Part shown: positions 1 through 10,704 of the stretch, piece by piece
Layout: each line of letters opens with the position of its first letter
Numbering within the stretch: position 1 is the stretch's first letter
Assembly (NCBI RefSeq): GCF_003854935.1
Contig: NZ_CP033969.1
Location: 248,001 to 312,000 of the forward strand
DNA from: Cupriavidus pauculus
GTDB taxonomy: Bacteria > Pseudomonadota > Gammaproteobacteria > Burkholderiales > Burkholderiaceae
Direction: 5' to 3'
Length of the DNA stretch: 64,000 bases
Position numbers and translations under genes: made by a program
Notes under the pieces: generated by a model
What the model saw: the letters and a program-made list of their open reading frames with translations, nothing else
Told to the model about the DNA's origin: nothing
The model's database searches: none

Positions 1-489
1 GACACCATGGAGGATGCCACCGTGATCCCCGTGGCCGCCATCCAGCGTGGCCAGCAGGGCACCTTTGTCTACGTGGTGGGCGACGACAGCGCCGTGAAGG
101 TCCAGGTGGTGACGCTGGGACCGACCGACGGCACCCGCACCGTCGTGCTGAAGGGCCTGGAGCCGGGCCAGCGCGTGGTCGTGGACGGCGCCGACCGGCT
201 CAAGGAAGGCATGGTCGTGGAGGCGGTAGACCCGGCCGCCCGGGCCGCGCAGTTGCAGCCGTCCAGCGCGCCGCGCGCGCGGGGCCGGCGCGGCAACTGG
301 GGCGGCGCCAGCGGCGCGCACGGTGCCAGCGGTGCCCACGGGGCCAGCGCGGCGCATGGCGCGGCCAGCGATGCCGCCGGGCTGCCCGGCGAGCGCCGCC
401 GCCTGCGCGACGCCGACACCAATCCCAACCCGACCACGAACTCGCCGGCCAACCCGGGCGCCAGCGTCGGTCAGCGGCCGCAGCAGTAA
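1..489 (+). CDS. mdtA: MdtA, periplasmic adaptor of an RND efflux pump (3' part)
   Basis: This is the C-terminal end of a membrane-fusion adaptor that links an inner-membrane RND pump to an outer-membrane channel. The frame is open from base 1, so the start lies outside the window. The visible part has the membrane-proximal beta domain of the family (VIPVAAIQRGQQG, then the FVYVV strand and a GLEPGQRVVVDGADRLKEG strand typical of AcrA/MdtA). The tail from about base 260 is unusual: it is rich in Gly, Ala, Ser and His with repeated GAHGAS units and should be disordered. mdtB starts 19 bp downstream on the same strand. The family call is firm; the symbol rests on the two RND subunits that follow. 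Confidence 0.88.
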   Translation, partial: DTMEDATVIPVAAIQRGQQGTFVYVVGDDSAVKVQVVTLGPTDGTRTVVLKGLEPGQRVVVDGADRLKEGMVVEAVDPAARAAQLQPSSAPRARGRRGNWGGASGAHGASGAHGASAAHGAASDAAGLPGERRRLRDADTNPNPTTNSPANPGASVGQRPQQ

Positions 490-507
490 GCGCAGGACGG
501 GCAAGGC

Positions 508-3500
508 ATGAATCCTTCACGCATCTTCATCGAGCGGCCGGTCGCCACGGCGCTGCTGATGCTGGCCATCCTGCTGTCGGGGCTGGTCGCATTCAAGCTG
601 CTGCCGCTTTCCGCGCTGCCTGAGGTCGACTACCCGACCATCCAGGTGACCACGCTCTACCCCGGCGCCAGCCCCGACGTGATGACGTCGTCGGTCACCG
701 CGCCGCTGGAGCGCCAGTTCGGCCAGATGCCGGGCCTGAAGCAGATGTCGTCGTCGTCCTCGGGCGGCGCGTCGGTGATCACGCTGCAGTTCGAGCTGTC
801 GCTGTCGCTCGACGTGGCCGAGCAGGAGGTGCAGGCCGCCATCAACGCCGGCGGCAACCTGCTGCCGGCCGACCTGCCGATGCCGCCCGTCTACAGCAAG
901 GTCAACCCGGCCGACGCGCCGATCATGACGCTGGCGATGACGTCCGACACGCTGCCGCTGCCCAAGCTGCAGGACATGGTGGACACCCGCGTGGCGGCCA
1001 AGATCTCGCAGATCCAGGGCGTGGGGCTGGTGACGATCAGCGGCGGCCAGCGCCCGGCCGTGCGCATCCAGGCCAACCCGACGGCGCTGGCCAACCTGGG
1101 CATGTCGATCGACGACCTGCGCACGGCCATCGGCAGCGCCAACGTGAACGGCGCCAAGGGCAGCTTCGACGGCCCGTCGCGCGCGTCCACCATCGACGCC
1201 AACGACCAGCTCAAGTCCGCCGACGAGTACCGGCAGATCATCATCGGCTACCAGAACGGCGCGCCGATCCGCATCACCGACGTGGCCGAGATCGTCGACG
1301 GCCCCGAGAACAGCCGCCTGGCCGCCTGGGCCAACGCCAGGCCGGCCATCGTCGTGAACATCCAGCGCCAGCCCGGCGCCAACGTGATCGAGGTGGTAGA
1401 CCGCATCAAGACGCTGCTGCCGCAGCTGCAGGCGGCGCTGCCGGCGTCGGTCCACGTGCAGTTGCTGACCGACCGCACGACCACCATCCGGGCCTCGGTG
1501 CGCGACGTGGAGTTCGAGCTGCTGCTGGCCATCGCGCTGGTGGTGATGGTGATCTTCATCTTCCTGCGCAACGTGTCGGCCACGATCATCCCGGGCGTGG
1601 CGGTGCCGCTGTCGCTGGTGGGCACGTTCGGCGTGATGTACCTGGCCGGCTTCTCGATCAACAACCTCACGCTGATGGCGCTGACCATCGCCACGGGCTT
1701 CGTGGTGGACGACGCCATCGTGATGATCGAGAACATCATGCGCTACATCGAGGAAGGCGATTCCCCGATGGCGGCCGCGCTCAAGGGGTCCAAGCAGATC
1801 GGCTTCACGATCATCTCGCTGACGTTCTCGCTGGTGGCCGTGCTGATCCCGCTGCTGTTCATGGGCGACGTGGTGGGCCGGCTGTTCCGCGAGTTCGCCA
1901 TCACGCTGGCGGTCTCCATCCTGATCTCGGCCGTGGTGTCGCTGACACTGACGCCGATGATGTGCGCGCGGCTGCTGCGCCACGTGCCCGAGTCCGAACA
2001 GTCGCGCTTCCACCTGGCCACGGGCCGCTTCTTCGACAACGTGATCGCCAGGTACGGCCGGGCGCTGGAATGGGTGCTGGCGCGCCAGACCGCCACACTG
2101 GTGGTGGCCGTCGGCACGCTGGTGCTGACCGGCCTGCTCTACCTGCTGGTGCCCAAGGGCTTCTTCCCGGTGCAGGACACCGGCGTGATCCAGGCCATCA
2201 CCGAGGCCGCGCAGACCAGTTCGTTCCAGTCGATGGGCCGCAAGCAGGAAGCGGTGCAGAAGGTGATCCTGGAGGACCCGGCCGTGGCCAGCGTCTCGTC
2301 GTTCATCGGCGTGGACGGCACCAATCAGACCATCAACGCCGGCCGCATGCTGATCAACCTGAAGCCCAAGGACGAGCGCGACAGCATGGCGGTGGTGACC
2401 GACCGCCTGCAGGCGGCCGTGCAGAAGCTGGGCGGCGTGGCGCTCTACATGCAGCCGGTGCAGGACCTGACGATCGAGGACCGCGTCGCGCGCACGCAGT
2501 ACCAGTTCACGGTGGAGGACCCCGATCCGAACGTGCTGGCCGAATGGGTGCCGAAGCTGGTGGAACGCCTGCAGCGCGAGCCCGAGCTGCGCGACGTGGC
2601 CAGCGACCAGCAGAACAACGGCCTGCGCGCGTTCGTCGAGATCGACCGCGACGCCGCCGCCCGCTTCGGCATCACCACGGCCGTGATCGACAGCGCGCTC
2701 TACAGCGCCTTCGGCCAGCGGCTGATCTCCACGATCTTCACGCAGGCCAGCCAGTACCGCGTGGTGCTGGAGACCATGCCGGAATTCCGCACCAGCCCGG
2801 CGTCGCTGGCCGAGCTGCGGCTGCCGTCGTCGTCGGGCGGGCAGGTGCCGCTGGGGTCGATCGCGCGTATTTCCGAGCGTACCGGGCCGCTCGTGATCAA
2901 CCACCAGGGCCAGTTCCCGGCCGCGACGATCTCGTTCAACCTGGCGCCGGGCGAGTCGCTGGGCGCCGCCGTCGACAAGATCACGAAGGTGGAGCAGGAA
3001 ATCGGCCTGCCGATCTCGATGGCCACCGAATTCCAGGGCGCCGCGCTGGCGTTCCGGGCGTCGCTGTCGAACACGCTCTGGCTGATCCTGGCCGCCGTGG
3101 TGACGATGTACATCGTGCTTGGCGTGCTGTACGAGAGCACCATCCACCCGGTGACCATCCTGTCGACGCTGCCGTCGGCCGGCGTGGGCGCGCTGCTGGC
3201 GCTGCTGCTGTTCCGGCAGGACCTGGGCATCATCGCCATCATCGGCATCATCCTGCTGATCGGCATCGTCAAGAAGAACGCGATCATGATGATCGACTTC
3301 GCGCTGGAAGCCGAACGCGAGCACGGCATGAAGCCGTACGACGCGATCTTCCAGGCGTGCCTGCTGCGCTTCCGGCCGATCCTGATGACCACGATGGCCG
3401 CGCTGCTGGCGGCGCTGCCGATGATGCTGGGCTCGGGCATCGGGTCCGAGCTGCGCCGGCCGCTGGGCATCACGATGGTGGGCGGCCTGCTGGTCAGCCA

Positions 3501-3702
3501 GGTGCTGACGCTGTTCACCACGCCGGTGATCTACCTGGCGTTCGACCGCGTGGCGTACCGGCTCAAGGGCTGGCGCAAGCGCCGCTTCGGCGACCCGGAC
3601 GAGGGTGGCGATGACGGCACGGGCAGCACGGGCAACGCTGGCGACGACAGCGGTGACGGCGGCGTGGCGCCGCGCCATCCGCAGGAGCCGACCCTGCGAT
3701 GA
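508..3702 (+). CDS. mdtB: MdtB, RND multidrug efflux permease subunit
   Basis: This is a 1064-residue inner-membrane RND permease (E. coli MdtB is about 1040) that uses proton influx to expel drugs or bile-salt-like compounds. In MdtABC it forms a heterotrimer with MdtC. The N-terminus ([17 protein letters not shown]) is the usual TM1. The proton-relay pair is present in TM4 ([13 protein letters not shown]) and the lysine in TM10 ([13 protein letters not shown]). The C-terminal tail after the last helix is a Gly/Asp-rich extension. The stop overlaps the mdtC start by 4 bp (ATGA), so translation is probably coupled. Two different RND permeases in tandem after one adaptor is the MdtABC arrangement. 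Confidence 0.95.
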   Translation: MNPSRIFIERPVATALLMLAILLSGLVAFKLLPLSALPEVDYPTIQVTTLYPGASPDVMTSSVTAPLERQFGQMPGLKQMSSSSSGGASVITLQFELSLSLDVAEQEVQAAINAGGNLLPADLPMPPVYSKVNPADAPIMTLAMTSDTLPLPKLQDMVDTRVAAKISQIQGVGLVTISGGQRPAVRIQANPTALANLGMSIDDLRTAIGSANVNGAKGSFDGPSRASTIDANDQLKSADEYRQIIIGYQNGAPIRITDVAEIVDGPENSRLAAWANARPAIVVNIQRQPGANVIEVVDRIKTLLPQLQAALPASVHVQLLTDRTTTIRASVRDVEFELLLAIALVVMVIFIFLRNVSATIIPGVAVPLSLVGTFGVMYLAGFSINNLTLMALTIATGFVVDDAIVMIENIMRYIEEGDSPMAAALKGSKQIGFTIISLTFSLVAVLIPLLFMGDVVGRLFREFAITLAVSILISAVVSLTLTPMMCARLLRHVPESEQSRFHLATGRFFDNVIARYGRALEWVLARQTATLVVAVGTLVLTGLLYLLVPKGFFPVQDTGVIQAITEAAQTSSFQSMGRKQEAVQKVILEDPAVASVSSFIGVDGTNQTINAGRMLINLKPKDERDSMAVVTDRLQAAVQKLGGVALYMQPVQDLTIEDRVARTQYQFTVEDPDPNVLAEWVPKLVERLQREPELRDVASDQQNNGLRAFVEIDRDAAARFGITTAVIDSALYSAFGQRLISTIFTQASQYRVVLETMPEFRTSPASLAELRLPSSSGGQVPLGSIARISERTGPLVINHQGQFPAATISFNLAPGESLGAAVDKITKVEQEIGLPISMATEFQGAALAFRASLSNTLWLILAAVVTMYIVLGVLYESTIHPVTILSTLPSAGVGALLALLLFRQDLGIIAIIGIILLIGIVKKNAIMMIDFALEAEREHGMKPYDAIFQACLLRFRPILMTTMAALLAALPMMLGSGIGSELRRPLGITMVGGLLVSQVLTLFTTPVIYLAFDRVAYRLKGWRKRRFGDPDEGGDDGTGSTGNAGDDSGDGGVAPRHPQEPTLR

Positions 3703-6700
3703 ACCTGTCGGCCGCCTTTATCCATCGCCCGGTTGCCACCGCGCTGCTGACCATCGGCATCCTGCTGGCGGGGCTGGCCGCGTTCCGGCTGCTGCCGGTA
3801 TCGCCGCTGCCGCAGGTGGACTTTCCGACGATCTCGGTCTCGGCGTCGCTGCCCGGCGCCAGCCCGGAAACCATGGCCGCCACCGTGGCCACGCCGCTGG
3901 AGCGCGCGCTTGGCGCGATAGCCGGGGTCACCGAGATCACGTCGAGCAGCTCGCTGGGCTCCACGCGCGTGACGCTGCAGTTCGACCTGTCGCGCGACAT
4001 CGACGGCGCCGCGCGCGACGTGCAGGCCGCCATCAACGCGTCCCGCGCCACGCTGCCCACGAGCCTGCCGAACAATCCCACCTATCGCAAGGTCAACCCG
4101 GCCGACGCGCCGATCATGATCATCGCGCTGACGTCGCCCACGATGTCGCGCGGCCAGCTCTACGACGCGGCGTCCACCATCCTCTCGCAGAAGCTGTCGC
4201 AGGTGGAGGGCGTGGGCCAGGTGACGATTGGCGGCTCGTCGCTGCCGGCCGTGCGCGTGGAGCTGAATCCCACGGCGCTGAACCAGTACGGCATCTCGCT
4301 GGAGGATGTGCGCAACACGATCAGCGCCACCAACGCCAACCGGCCGCTGGGCATCCTGGACAACGCCAGCACGGCGTGGCAGGTGTATGCCAACGACCAG
4401 GCGATGGCGGCCAAGGACTACATGCCGCTGATCATCCGCTACGCCACGCCGGGCACGTATTCGTCTACCTCGGCCGGTGCGCTGATCGCCAGCACGGCCA
4501 ACGCGGCCGCCGGCGGCAACGTCAGCACCAAGACCGTCAACGGCGTCACCACGACCACCATCACCACCAGCAGCGGCACGCAGACCATCAGCACCGGCGC
4601 CACGGGCGGCAACACGGCCAACCCGGGCCCCAATTCGTTCGCGGTGCCGGTGCGGCTGCAGGACGTGGCCAATGTGGTGGATTCGGTGCAGGACATCCGC
4701 AATGCGGGGTCGGCCAACGGCAAGCCGTCGGTGCTGCTGGTGCTGAACCGGTCGCCCGGCGCCAACATCATCGAGACGGTGGACCGCGTCAACGCGATGC
4801 TGCCGACGCTGCGCAAGATGATCCCGGCCACGATCTCGATGGACGTGATGATGGACCGCACGCCCACCATCCGCGCGTCGCTGCGCGAGGTGGAGCACAC
4901 GCTGATGATCTCGGTGGCGCTGGTGATCATGGTGGTGTTCGTGTTCCTGCGCAACGTGCGCGCCACGCTGATCCCCAGCGTGGCCGTGCCGGTGTCGCTG
5001 GTGGGTACGTTCTCGGTCATGTACCTGGCCGGTTTCTCGCTGAACAACCTCTCGCTGATGGCGCTGACGATTGCCACGGGGTTCGTGGTCGACGACGCCA
5101 TCGTGGTGCTGGAGAACATCTCGCGCCACATCGAGGAAGGCATGAAGCCGCTGGCCGCCGCGCTGCGCGGCGCGCGCGAGGTAGGCTTCACGGTGCTGTC
5201 GATGAGCCTGTCGCTGATCGCCGTGTTCATCCCGCTGCTGCTGATGGGCGGCATCGTCGGCCGGCTGTTCCAGGAGTTCGCCATCACGCTGTCGGTGGCC
5301 ATCCTGGTGTCGCTGGTGGTGTCGCTGACCACCACGCCGATGATGTGCGCGCGGCTGCTGCGCACGCCCCGCCCGGACGTGCCGCAGGGCCGCTTCTACC
5401 GCGCCAGCGAGCGCGTCTTCACCTGGATGCAGGACGCCTACGGCCGCACGCTGGGCGTGGCGCTGCGGCACGGCCCGGTCGTCTGGATCGTGCTGCTGCT
5501 GACCATCGCGCTGAACGTGTACCTGTACGTGATCGTGCCCAAGGGGTTCTTTCCGCAGCAGGACACGGGCCGGCTGATCGGCTTCATCCGCGCGGACCAG
5601 GCCACGTCGTTCCAGCTGATGCGGACCAAGCTCGACAGCTTCATCAAGATCGTCCAGTCCGATCCGGCCGTGGTCAACGTTACCGGCTTCACGGGCGGCT
5701 CCCAGCGCAACACGGGCCAGATGTTCGTGACGCTGAAGCCGCTGTCCGAGCGCACCGAGACGGCCGACCAGATCGTCGCCCGGCTGCGCGTGAAGCTGGC
5801 CAGGGAGCCCGGCGCAAGCCTGTTCCTGACGCCGGTGCAGGACATCCGCGTGGGCGGCCGGCAGAGCAGTTCGGCCTATCAGTTCACGCTGCAGTCCGAT
5901 GACCTGGAGGTGCTGCGCGCCTGGGAACCCAAGGTGCGCGCGGCCATCTCGAACATCAAGGGGCTGGAGGACGTGGACACCGACACCAACGACAAGGGCC
6001 TGCAGACGTCGGTCATCATCGACCGCGACACGGCGTCCAAGCTCGGCGTGACGGCCCAGCAGGTGGACGCCATCCTGAACGATGCCTTCGGCCAGCGGCT
6101 GGTGTCGACGATCTACCACCCGCTGAACCAGTACCGCGTGGTCATGGAACTGAGCCCCGAGTACCTGCAGGGGCCGCACGCGCTGCAGGACATCTACGTG
6201 GTCACCGGCAACGGCAACCGCGTGCCGCTGTCGGCCTTTGCCCGCGTGGTGCCCACCAGCACGCCGCTGGGCGTGAACCACCAGGGCCAGTTCGCGGCGT
6301 CGACCATCTCGTTCAACCTCGCCGAGGGTTATTCGCTGTCGCAGGCCACCGACGCCATCAAGCTGGCGATGGCCCAGATCGGCGCGCCCGAGACGCTGCA
6401 GGCCAACTTCGCCGGCGGTGCCAAGGCGTTCCAGGACTCGCTCAAGAGCCAACCGCTGCTGATCCTGGCGGCCATCATCACGATCTACATCGTGCTGGGC
6501 ATTCTGTACGAAAGCTACGTGCACCCGCTGACGATCCTGTCGACGCTGCCGTCGGCCGGCGTGGGCGCGCTGCTGGCGCTGCTGCTGTTCAAGACCGAGT
6601 TCAGCATCATCGCGCTGATCGGCGTGATCCTGCTGATCGGCATCGTCAAGAAGAACGCGATCATGATGATCGACTTCGCCATCGACGCCGAACGCCGCGA

Positions 6701-7007
6701 CGGCCTGAGCCCGCGCGACGCCATCTTCCGCGCCTGCCTGCTGCGCTTCCGGCCGATCATGATGACCACGGCGGCGGCGCTGCTGGGCGCCATCCCGCTG
6801 GCCATCGGCCGCGGCGACGGCGCCGAGCTGCGCGCCCCGCTGGGCATCTCCATCGTCGGCGGCCTGGTGGTCAGCCAGTTGCTCACGCTCTACACGACGC
6901 CAGTGGTCTACCTGACGCTCGACCGCTGGCGCCTGAAAGTCAACGCCTGGCGCGCCCGCCGCCAGCGCGGCCGTGGCGATGGCGCCGCGCCGCACCTTGA
7001 ACACTGA
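3699..7007 (+). CDS. mdtC: MdtC, RND multidrug efflux permease subunit with an insertion
   Basis: This is the second RND permease of the pump, 1102 residues against about 1025 in E. coli MdtC. The TM4 Asp pair ([13 protein letters not shown]) and TM10 Lys ([13 protein letters not shown]) are intact, so it should take part in proton relay. Most of the extra length is a Thr/Ser/Gly/Asn-rich stretch at about residues 251-313 (bases 4450-4637). It lies where MdtB reads straight through from YQNG to [11 protein letters not shown], a region that belongs to the periplasmic docking subdomain in AcrB. Its stop overlaps the start of the outer-membrane factor by 1 bp. Confidence 0.95.
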   Translation: MNLSAAFIHRPVATALLTIGILLAGLAAFRLLPVSPLPQVDFPTISVSASLPGASPETMAATVATPLERALGAIAGVTEITSSSSLGSTRVTLQFDLSRDIDGAARDVQAAINASRATLPTSLPNNPTYRKVNPADAPIMIIALTSPTMSRGQLYDAASTILSQKLSQVEGVGQVTIGGSSLPAVRVELNPTALNQYGISLEDVRNTISATNANRPLGILDNASTAWQVYANDQAMAAKDYMPLIIRYATPGTYSSTSAGALIASTANAAAGGNVSTKTVNGVTTTTITTSSGTQTISTGATGGNTANPGPNSFAVPVRLQDVANVVDSVQDIRNAGSANGKPSVLLVLNRSPGANIIETVDRVNAMLPTLRKMIPATISMDVMMDRTPTIRASLREVEHTLMISVALVIMVVFVFLRNVRATLIPSVAVPVSLVGTFSVMYLAGFSLNNLSLMALTIATGFVVDDAIVVLENISRHIEEGMKPLAAALRGAREVGFTVLSMSLSLIAVFIPLLLMGGIVGRLFQEFAITLSVAILVSLVVSLTTTPMMCARLLRTPRPDVPQGRFYRASERVFTWMQDAYGRTLGVALRHGPVVWIVLLLTIALNVYLYVIVPKGFFPQQDTGRLIGFIRADQATSFQLMRTKLDSFIKIVQSDPAVVNVTGFTGGSQRNTGQMFVTLKPLSERTETADQIVARLRVKLAREPGASLFLTPVQDIRVGGRQSSSAYQFTLQSDDLEVLRAWEPKVRAAISNIKGLEDVDTDTNDKGLQTSVIIDRDTASKLGVTAQQVDAILNDAFGQRLVSTIYHPLNQYRVVMELSPEYLQGPHALQDIYVVTGNGNRVPLSAFARVVPTSTPLGVNHQGQFAASTISFNLAEGYSLSQATDAIKLAMAQIGAPETLQANFAGGAKAFQDSLKSQPLLILAAIITIYIVLGILYESYVHPLTILSTLPSAGVGALLALLLFKTEFSIIALIGVILLIGIVKKNAIMMIDFAIDAERRDGLSPRDAIFRACLLRFRPIMMTTAAALLGAIPLAIGRGDGAELRAPLGISIVGGLVVSQLLTLYTTPVVYLTLDRWRLKVNAWRARRQRGRGDGAAPHLEH

Positions 7008-8524
7008 TGAAAGCTCCCGCAATGTTCCGCCGCCATTTCCCGATCTCGGCTTCGTTCTCCGCCGTTGCCCTGGCCTGCGCCCTGCTGGCCGGCTGCGCGG
7101 TGGGCCCCGACTACCAGCGCCCCGACGCCCCCGTGCCCAAGGCGTTCAAGGAAGCCGGCGACGCGATGCCCGCCTGGACCGGCGACTGGAAGACCGCCGA
7201 GCCGCAGGACACGATGGCGCGCCCCGACTGGTGGCGCGCGTTCGACGATCCGGTGCTCGACGGCCTGATGTCGCAGGTCCAGGTATCGAACCAGAACATC
7301 AAGGCCGCCGAGGCCGTCTACCGCCAGGCCACCGCCGCGCTGGCGGCCGCGCGCGCCGGCTATTTCCCGACGGTGGGCGCCAACGCGGGCGTGTCGCGCG
7401 GCGCGTCCAGCTCGGGCGGCCGCATCACCAACGGCCAGAACGCGACGCTGTCCGCCACATGGGAGATCGACGTCTGGGGCCGCATCCGCCGGCAGGTGGA
7501 AAGCGCCCAGGCCGGCGCGCAGGCCAGCGAGGCCGACCTGGCATCGACGCTGCTGTCCACGCAGGCCACGCTGGCGCAGAGCTACTTCCTGCTGCGCGTG
7601 GCCGATGCCCAGCGCGCGTTGCTGGAACGCACCGTGGCCGACTACCAGCGCTCGCTGCAACTGGTGCAGAACCAGTACCAGGCCGGCACGGCGCAGCGCT
7701 CCGACGTGCTGCAGTCCGAGACCCAGCTCAAGTCCGCCCAGGCCCAGTTGATCGACATCCGGATCACGCGCGCCCAGTACGAACACGCGCTGGCCGTACT
7801 CGTTGGCAAGCCGCCGGCCGACCTGGCGCTGGCCGTGGCCGATGCCGACGTCACGCTGCCGCGCGTGCCCGTGGCGGTGCCGTCGACGCTGCTCGAACGC
7901 CGTCCGGACATCGCCGCCGCCGAACGCCGCATGGCATCGGCCAACGCCGACATCGGCGTGGCGCAGGCCGCCTACTACCCGACGCTCTCGCTGTCCGCAT
8001 CGGGCGGGCTGACAGCCAGCACGCTCGCGCGCTGGCTGTCGCTGCCGGACCGCGTATGGTCGGTCGGCGCCGGCCTGGCCGGCACCGTGTTCGACGGCGG
8101 CCTGCGCAGCGCCGCCAAGGCCCAGGCCGTGGCCGCCTACGACCAGACCGTCGCCAACTATCGCCAGACCGTGCTGGAAGCCTTCCAGGAAGTCGAGGAC
8201 AACCTCGCCGCCGCCCGCCTGCTGGACGAGGAAGCGCAGGTCCAGTACGACGCCCTGCGCTCGGCCCGCGAGGCGCTGGCGCTGGTCAACAACCGCTACA
8301 AGGCCGGCACCGCCGGCCTGCTGGACGTGCTGACCGCCCAGACCGCCGCCTACACCGCCGAACGCACGGCGTTATCGATCACGGGCCGCCAGTACACGGC
8401 GGCCGTGACGCTGATCAAGGCATTGGGGGGTGGGTGGCATGGCCCGACCGCCGACGGCGCACCACAGGCCACCCAGCCGGCACAGCCCGCCCCGCAGCAG
8501 GGGGCCGCGGGCGGGGCGTCGTGA
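7007..8524 (+). CDS. Outer-membrane efflux lipoprotein, NodT/OprM type
   Basis: This is the TolC-like channel that completes the tripartite pump. It is 505 residues with a lipoprotein signal peptide whose lipobox LAGC places the lipidated Cys at residue 30, followed by the family sequence AVGPDYQRPDAPVP. Two copies of the outer-membrane efflux domain follow, with the typical long helical repeats (for example YRQATAALAAARAGYFPTV and the later YRQTVLEAFQEVEDNLAAAR). The ATG at 7007 overlaps the mdtC stop; an in-frame ATG at 7022 would give a shorter, more usual signal peptide. Having its own dedicated channel gene means the pump need not share a general TolC. Confidence 0.93.
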   Translation: MKAPAMFRRHFPISASFSAVALACALLAGCAVGPDYQRPDAPVPKAFKEAGDAMPAWTGDWKTAEPQDTMARPDWWRAFDDPVLDGLMSQVQVSNQNIKAAEAVYRQATAALAAARAGYFPTVGANAGVSRGASSSGGRITNGQNATLSATWEIDVWGRIRRQVESAQAGAQASEADLASTLLSTQATLAQSYFLLRVADAQRALLERTVADYQRSLQLVQNQYQAGTAQRSDVLQSETQLKSAQAQLIDIRITRAQYEHALAVLVGKPPADLALAVADADVTLPRVPVAVPSTLLERRPDIAAAERRMASANADIGVAQAAYYPTLSLSASGGLTASTLARWLSLPDRVWSVGAGLAGTVFDGGLRSAAKAQAVAAYDQTVANYRQTVLEAFQEVEDNLAAARLLDEEAQVQYDALRSAREALALVNNRYKAGTAGLLDVLTAQTAAYTAERTALSITGRQYTAAVTLIKALGGGWHGPTADGAPQATQPAQPAPQQGAAGGAS

Positions 8525-8666
8525 CATTGGGAAAGGCGGCCGGCGGCATGACGGCAAATTCGTAGAAGTGCGAGAGACAACGGACCGGGGCTGCGTTAGC
8601 GTGTCGCGCTATCGTCGTCGCGCATCGACAGGAGCGCTGACGAACGACCCGTAATCCCCATCACTC

Positions 8667-9095
8667 ATGTCCGAGAAAACCTGGGTCCGGCTACGGACCT
8701 TCTCCCTGCTGTGTCTGCTTCTGGCAGGCACCGTTGCCATCTATGCCCTCCGCCTGGACCCTCGTCCCTGGGATTGTGGGTCTGCTGAAAGAACACTCGC
8801 CGGCGCGGGTTATGTTCTGGAGGTTTGCAGCCTTCCTGACGGCCCGGCCGGCCATCCGCATGAGGCCCGCCTTCGCGTCTACGACCGGCTGGGGAGACTG
8901 TTGGCGCATCGCAGCTATCACTTCGCGCCCTGGTCACCCGCAAACAAATTCGACGTTGGCGACAACGAGATTCGATATACCGACGCCGCGCAGCCTGTCC
9001 GGGGCGGGACGTTCGAGCTCCACACGTTGACGTTCCCGCCCACCTCGGCGGATCGGCGTGCCGCCAATTTCGTGCGCTGGTTTCTCGACCGGTAA
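8667..9095 (+). CDS. Small membrane-anchored protein of unknown function
   Basis: I do not recognise this 142-residue protein. Residues 9-27 form one hydrophobic segment (FSLLCLLLAGTVAIYALRL), which could be a signal anchor. The rest is polar with two Cys (CGSAERTLAGAGYVLEVC) that could form a disulfide outside the cytoplasm, and it ends in an Arg/Trp-rich segment. It stands alone, 142 bp after the efflux operon and 15 bp from the end of the convergent LysR gene. There is no strong ribosome-binding site. Base composition is somewhat less GC-biased than its neighbours, so it may be a recent or rapidly evolving gene. Confidence 0.6.
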   Translation: MSEKTWVRLRTFSLLCLLLAGTVAIYALRLDPRPWDCGSAERTLAGAGYVLEVCSLPDGPAGHPHEARLRVYDRLGRLLAHRSYHFAPWSPANKFDVGDNEIRYTDAAQPVRGGTFELHTLTFPPTSADRRAANFVRWFLDR

Positions 9096-9110
9096 CCCAC
9101 GGCATCCCCC

Positions 9111-10010
9111 CTAGCGCCCCACCGGCACCGGCAGCGCCTGCTGGCTGACCCGCTCGCGCAGCCATGTGGCGGCCTTGCCCAGCGGGCGCTGCTTGTGCCA
9201 GACCAGTTCCATCGCCACGGGCCAGTCCTGGTCCTGGAAGGTCACCTGCGGCGATACCAGGCCGGCGGCGGCCGGGGAGTTGGCGGCCACGTGCCAGGGG
9301 ACGAAGGCCCAGCCCAGGCGGCGCTTGACCAGTTCGACGATGACCCACTGGCTTTCCACCCACCAGACCTCGGCGGCCACGCGCAGCCGTTTCTTTTCCT
9401 CGCTGTCGCTGCGCGTGGCGACCATCAGTTGGCGGTAGCGCTTCAGGTCCTCGAAGTCGACGCGGGGATGCGCCGCGAGCGGGTGGTCGGGCGCGCAGAT
9501 GATCGGCATCGGCACCCAGCCCAGCGCGTGGAAGCCCAGTTCCGGCGGCAGGATTTCCTGGCGCCACATGATGCCCAGGTCCGCGCACTGGCTCAGCACC
9601 AGCCGGCTCACGTCCTCCATCAGCGGGAACAGGACTTCCAGCTCGACGGACGGAAAGCGCTCGGAAAACTCGGTCAGCAGCTCGCCCAGCGTTTCCTCGG
9701 GATACAGCTCGTCGACGGCCAGCGTGAGCCGCGACTCCACGCCCTCGCCCAGGCTCTTGGCGACGCCCCGGAAATGCTCACAGCGCTCCAGGATCACGCG
9801 CGCCTCCAGCAGCAGCCGCTCGCCGGCCGGCGTCAGCACGGGGTAGCGCGCGCTGCGGTCGAACAGCGCGGTGTCCAGGTCGACTTCCAGATTGGCCACT
9901 GCCGCGCTGATCACCGACTGGGCCTTGCCCAGGCGCCGCGCGGCGGCGGAAAAAGAGCCGGTCTCGGCGGCGGCGGCGAACGCCTGCAGTTGGTCCAGGG
10001 ACAAGCTCAT
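9111..10010 (-). CDS. LysR-family transcriptional regulator
   Basis: This is a 299-residue LysR regulator. The N-terminal winged helix-turn-helix is clear (LDQLQAFAAAAETGSFSAAA, then RRLGKAQSVISAAVANLE), followed by the co-inducer-binding domain. I chose the ATG at 10010 because MSLSLDQLQAF is the normal LysR beginning; the frame stays open far upstream but that part overlaps the divergent gene. It is transcribed away from a PACE-family efflux gene 117 bp apart. In Acinetobacter the LysR protein AceR activates the PACE gene aceI, so control of the neighbour is the natural hypothesis. The ligand cannot be read from the sequence. Confidence 0.92.
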   Translation of the reverse strand: MSLSLDQLQAFAAAAETGSFSAAARRLGKAQSVISAAVANLEVDLDTALFDRSARYPVLTPAGERLLLEARVILERCEHFRGVAKSLGEGVESRLTLAVDELYPEETLGELLTEFSERFPSVELEVLFPLMEDVSRLVLSQCADLGIMWRQEILPPELGFHALGWVPMPIICAPDHPLAAHPRVDFEDLKRYRQLMVATRSDSEEKKRLRVAAEVWWVESQWVIVELVKRRLGWAFVPWHVAANSPAAAGLVSPQVTFQDQDWPVAMELVWHKQRPLGKAATWLRERVSQQALPVPVGR

Positions 10011-10030
10011 GGGACGGGTCACTCCGCGAT

Positions 10031-10082
10031 CTATCGGTTTGGCAGATGGTATCCAACTTGCGACCCGCTGTCTGGCCGATAG
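10031..10082. promoter_or_regulatory. Inverted repeat between LysR and PACE genes, candidate operator
   Basis: The spacer between the two divergent genes holds an interrupted inverted repeat. The left arm is CTATCGG...CAGA (10031-10046) and the right arm TCTG.CCGATAG (10071-10082). Size and position suit a LysR regulator that controls its divergent target and itself. It has not been tested; the arms are seen directly and the role is inferred. Confidence 0.45.
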
Positions 10083-10127
10083 AATGGCGCCCATCGTCGC
10101 CCGATACCCGGGCATCTGGAGAATCAC

Positions 10128-10598
10128 ATGCGTACCACTGCGGACCGTATCCGTCACACCGTCGGGTTCGAGGTCATCGGTCTGATCGTCTTTGCCCCGC
10201 TGGCCAGCTTGGTCTTTGGCTACGACCTGCACCAGATGGGCATCGTCGGCGCGGTCGCCGCGCTGATCGCCGCCACGTGGAACTACGTCTACAACATCCT
10301 GTTCGACCGGGCCATGCTGCGGTTCACGGGCCAGCTCAAGAAGTCCACGCCGATCCGCGTGCTCCATGCGGTCATGTTCGAAGGCGGGCTGTTGATCGTG
10401 TTCCTGCCGTCGGTGGCGTGGTACCTGAACATCGGCCTCGTGGACGCCTTCATCATGGACATTGCCGTGGCCGGCTACTACATGGTCTACGCGTTCTTCT
10501 ACAACTGGGCGTACGACGCGGTCTTCCCGATCCCGAACGCCACGCCCAACGCCGCCCCGCCCTCCGCCACGCGCGACTGCCAGTCGGCCAACGGCTGA
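10128..10598 (+). CDS. PACE-family efflux transporter (AceI-like)
   Basis: This is a 156-residue inner-membrane protein with four predicted helices arranged as two BTP (bacterial transmembrane pair) domains. Each half begins with the family motif RxxHxxxFE: RIRHTVGFE near residue 7 and RVLHAVMFE near residue 77. Each half ends with an aromatic-Asn-x-x-x-x-D motif (WNYVYNILFD and YNWAYDAVFP). PACE proteins export biocides such as chlorhexidine and, in some cases, polyamines. A GGAGAA ribosome-binding site precedes the ATG. The divergent LysR gene supports inducible expression. The substrate here is unknown. Confidence 0.9.
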   Translation: MRTTADRIRHTVGFEVIGLIVFAPLASLVFGYDLHQMGIVGAVAALIAATWNYVYNILFDRAMLRFTGQLKKSTPIRVLHAVMFEGGLLIVFLPSVAWYLNIGLVDAFIMDIAVAGYYMVYAFFYNWAYDAVFPIPNATPNAAPPSATRDCQSANG

Positions 10599-10704
10599 CC
10601 GGCGAACGCGGCCCCGCCACGCGGCGCGGGGTCGACCTCGCGCGGGAATTGCGGCCGGAAACGGCCGCATGATGTCATCCGGGCTGCATGGACCATGCGT
10701 TAAC

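Noticed and set aside
517-7022. Very long open frames on the minus strand opposite mdtB and mdtC (over 1000 codons each).
   Set aside because: They are the antisense reading of strongly GC3-biased RND genes. Their products are Arg/His/Gln/Asp-rich, have no hydrophobic or domain pattern, and overlap well-supported genes along their full length.
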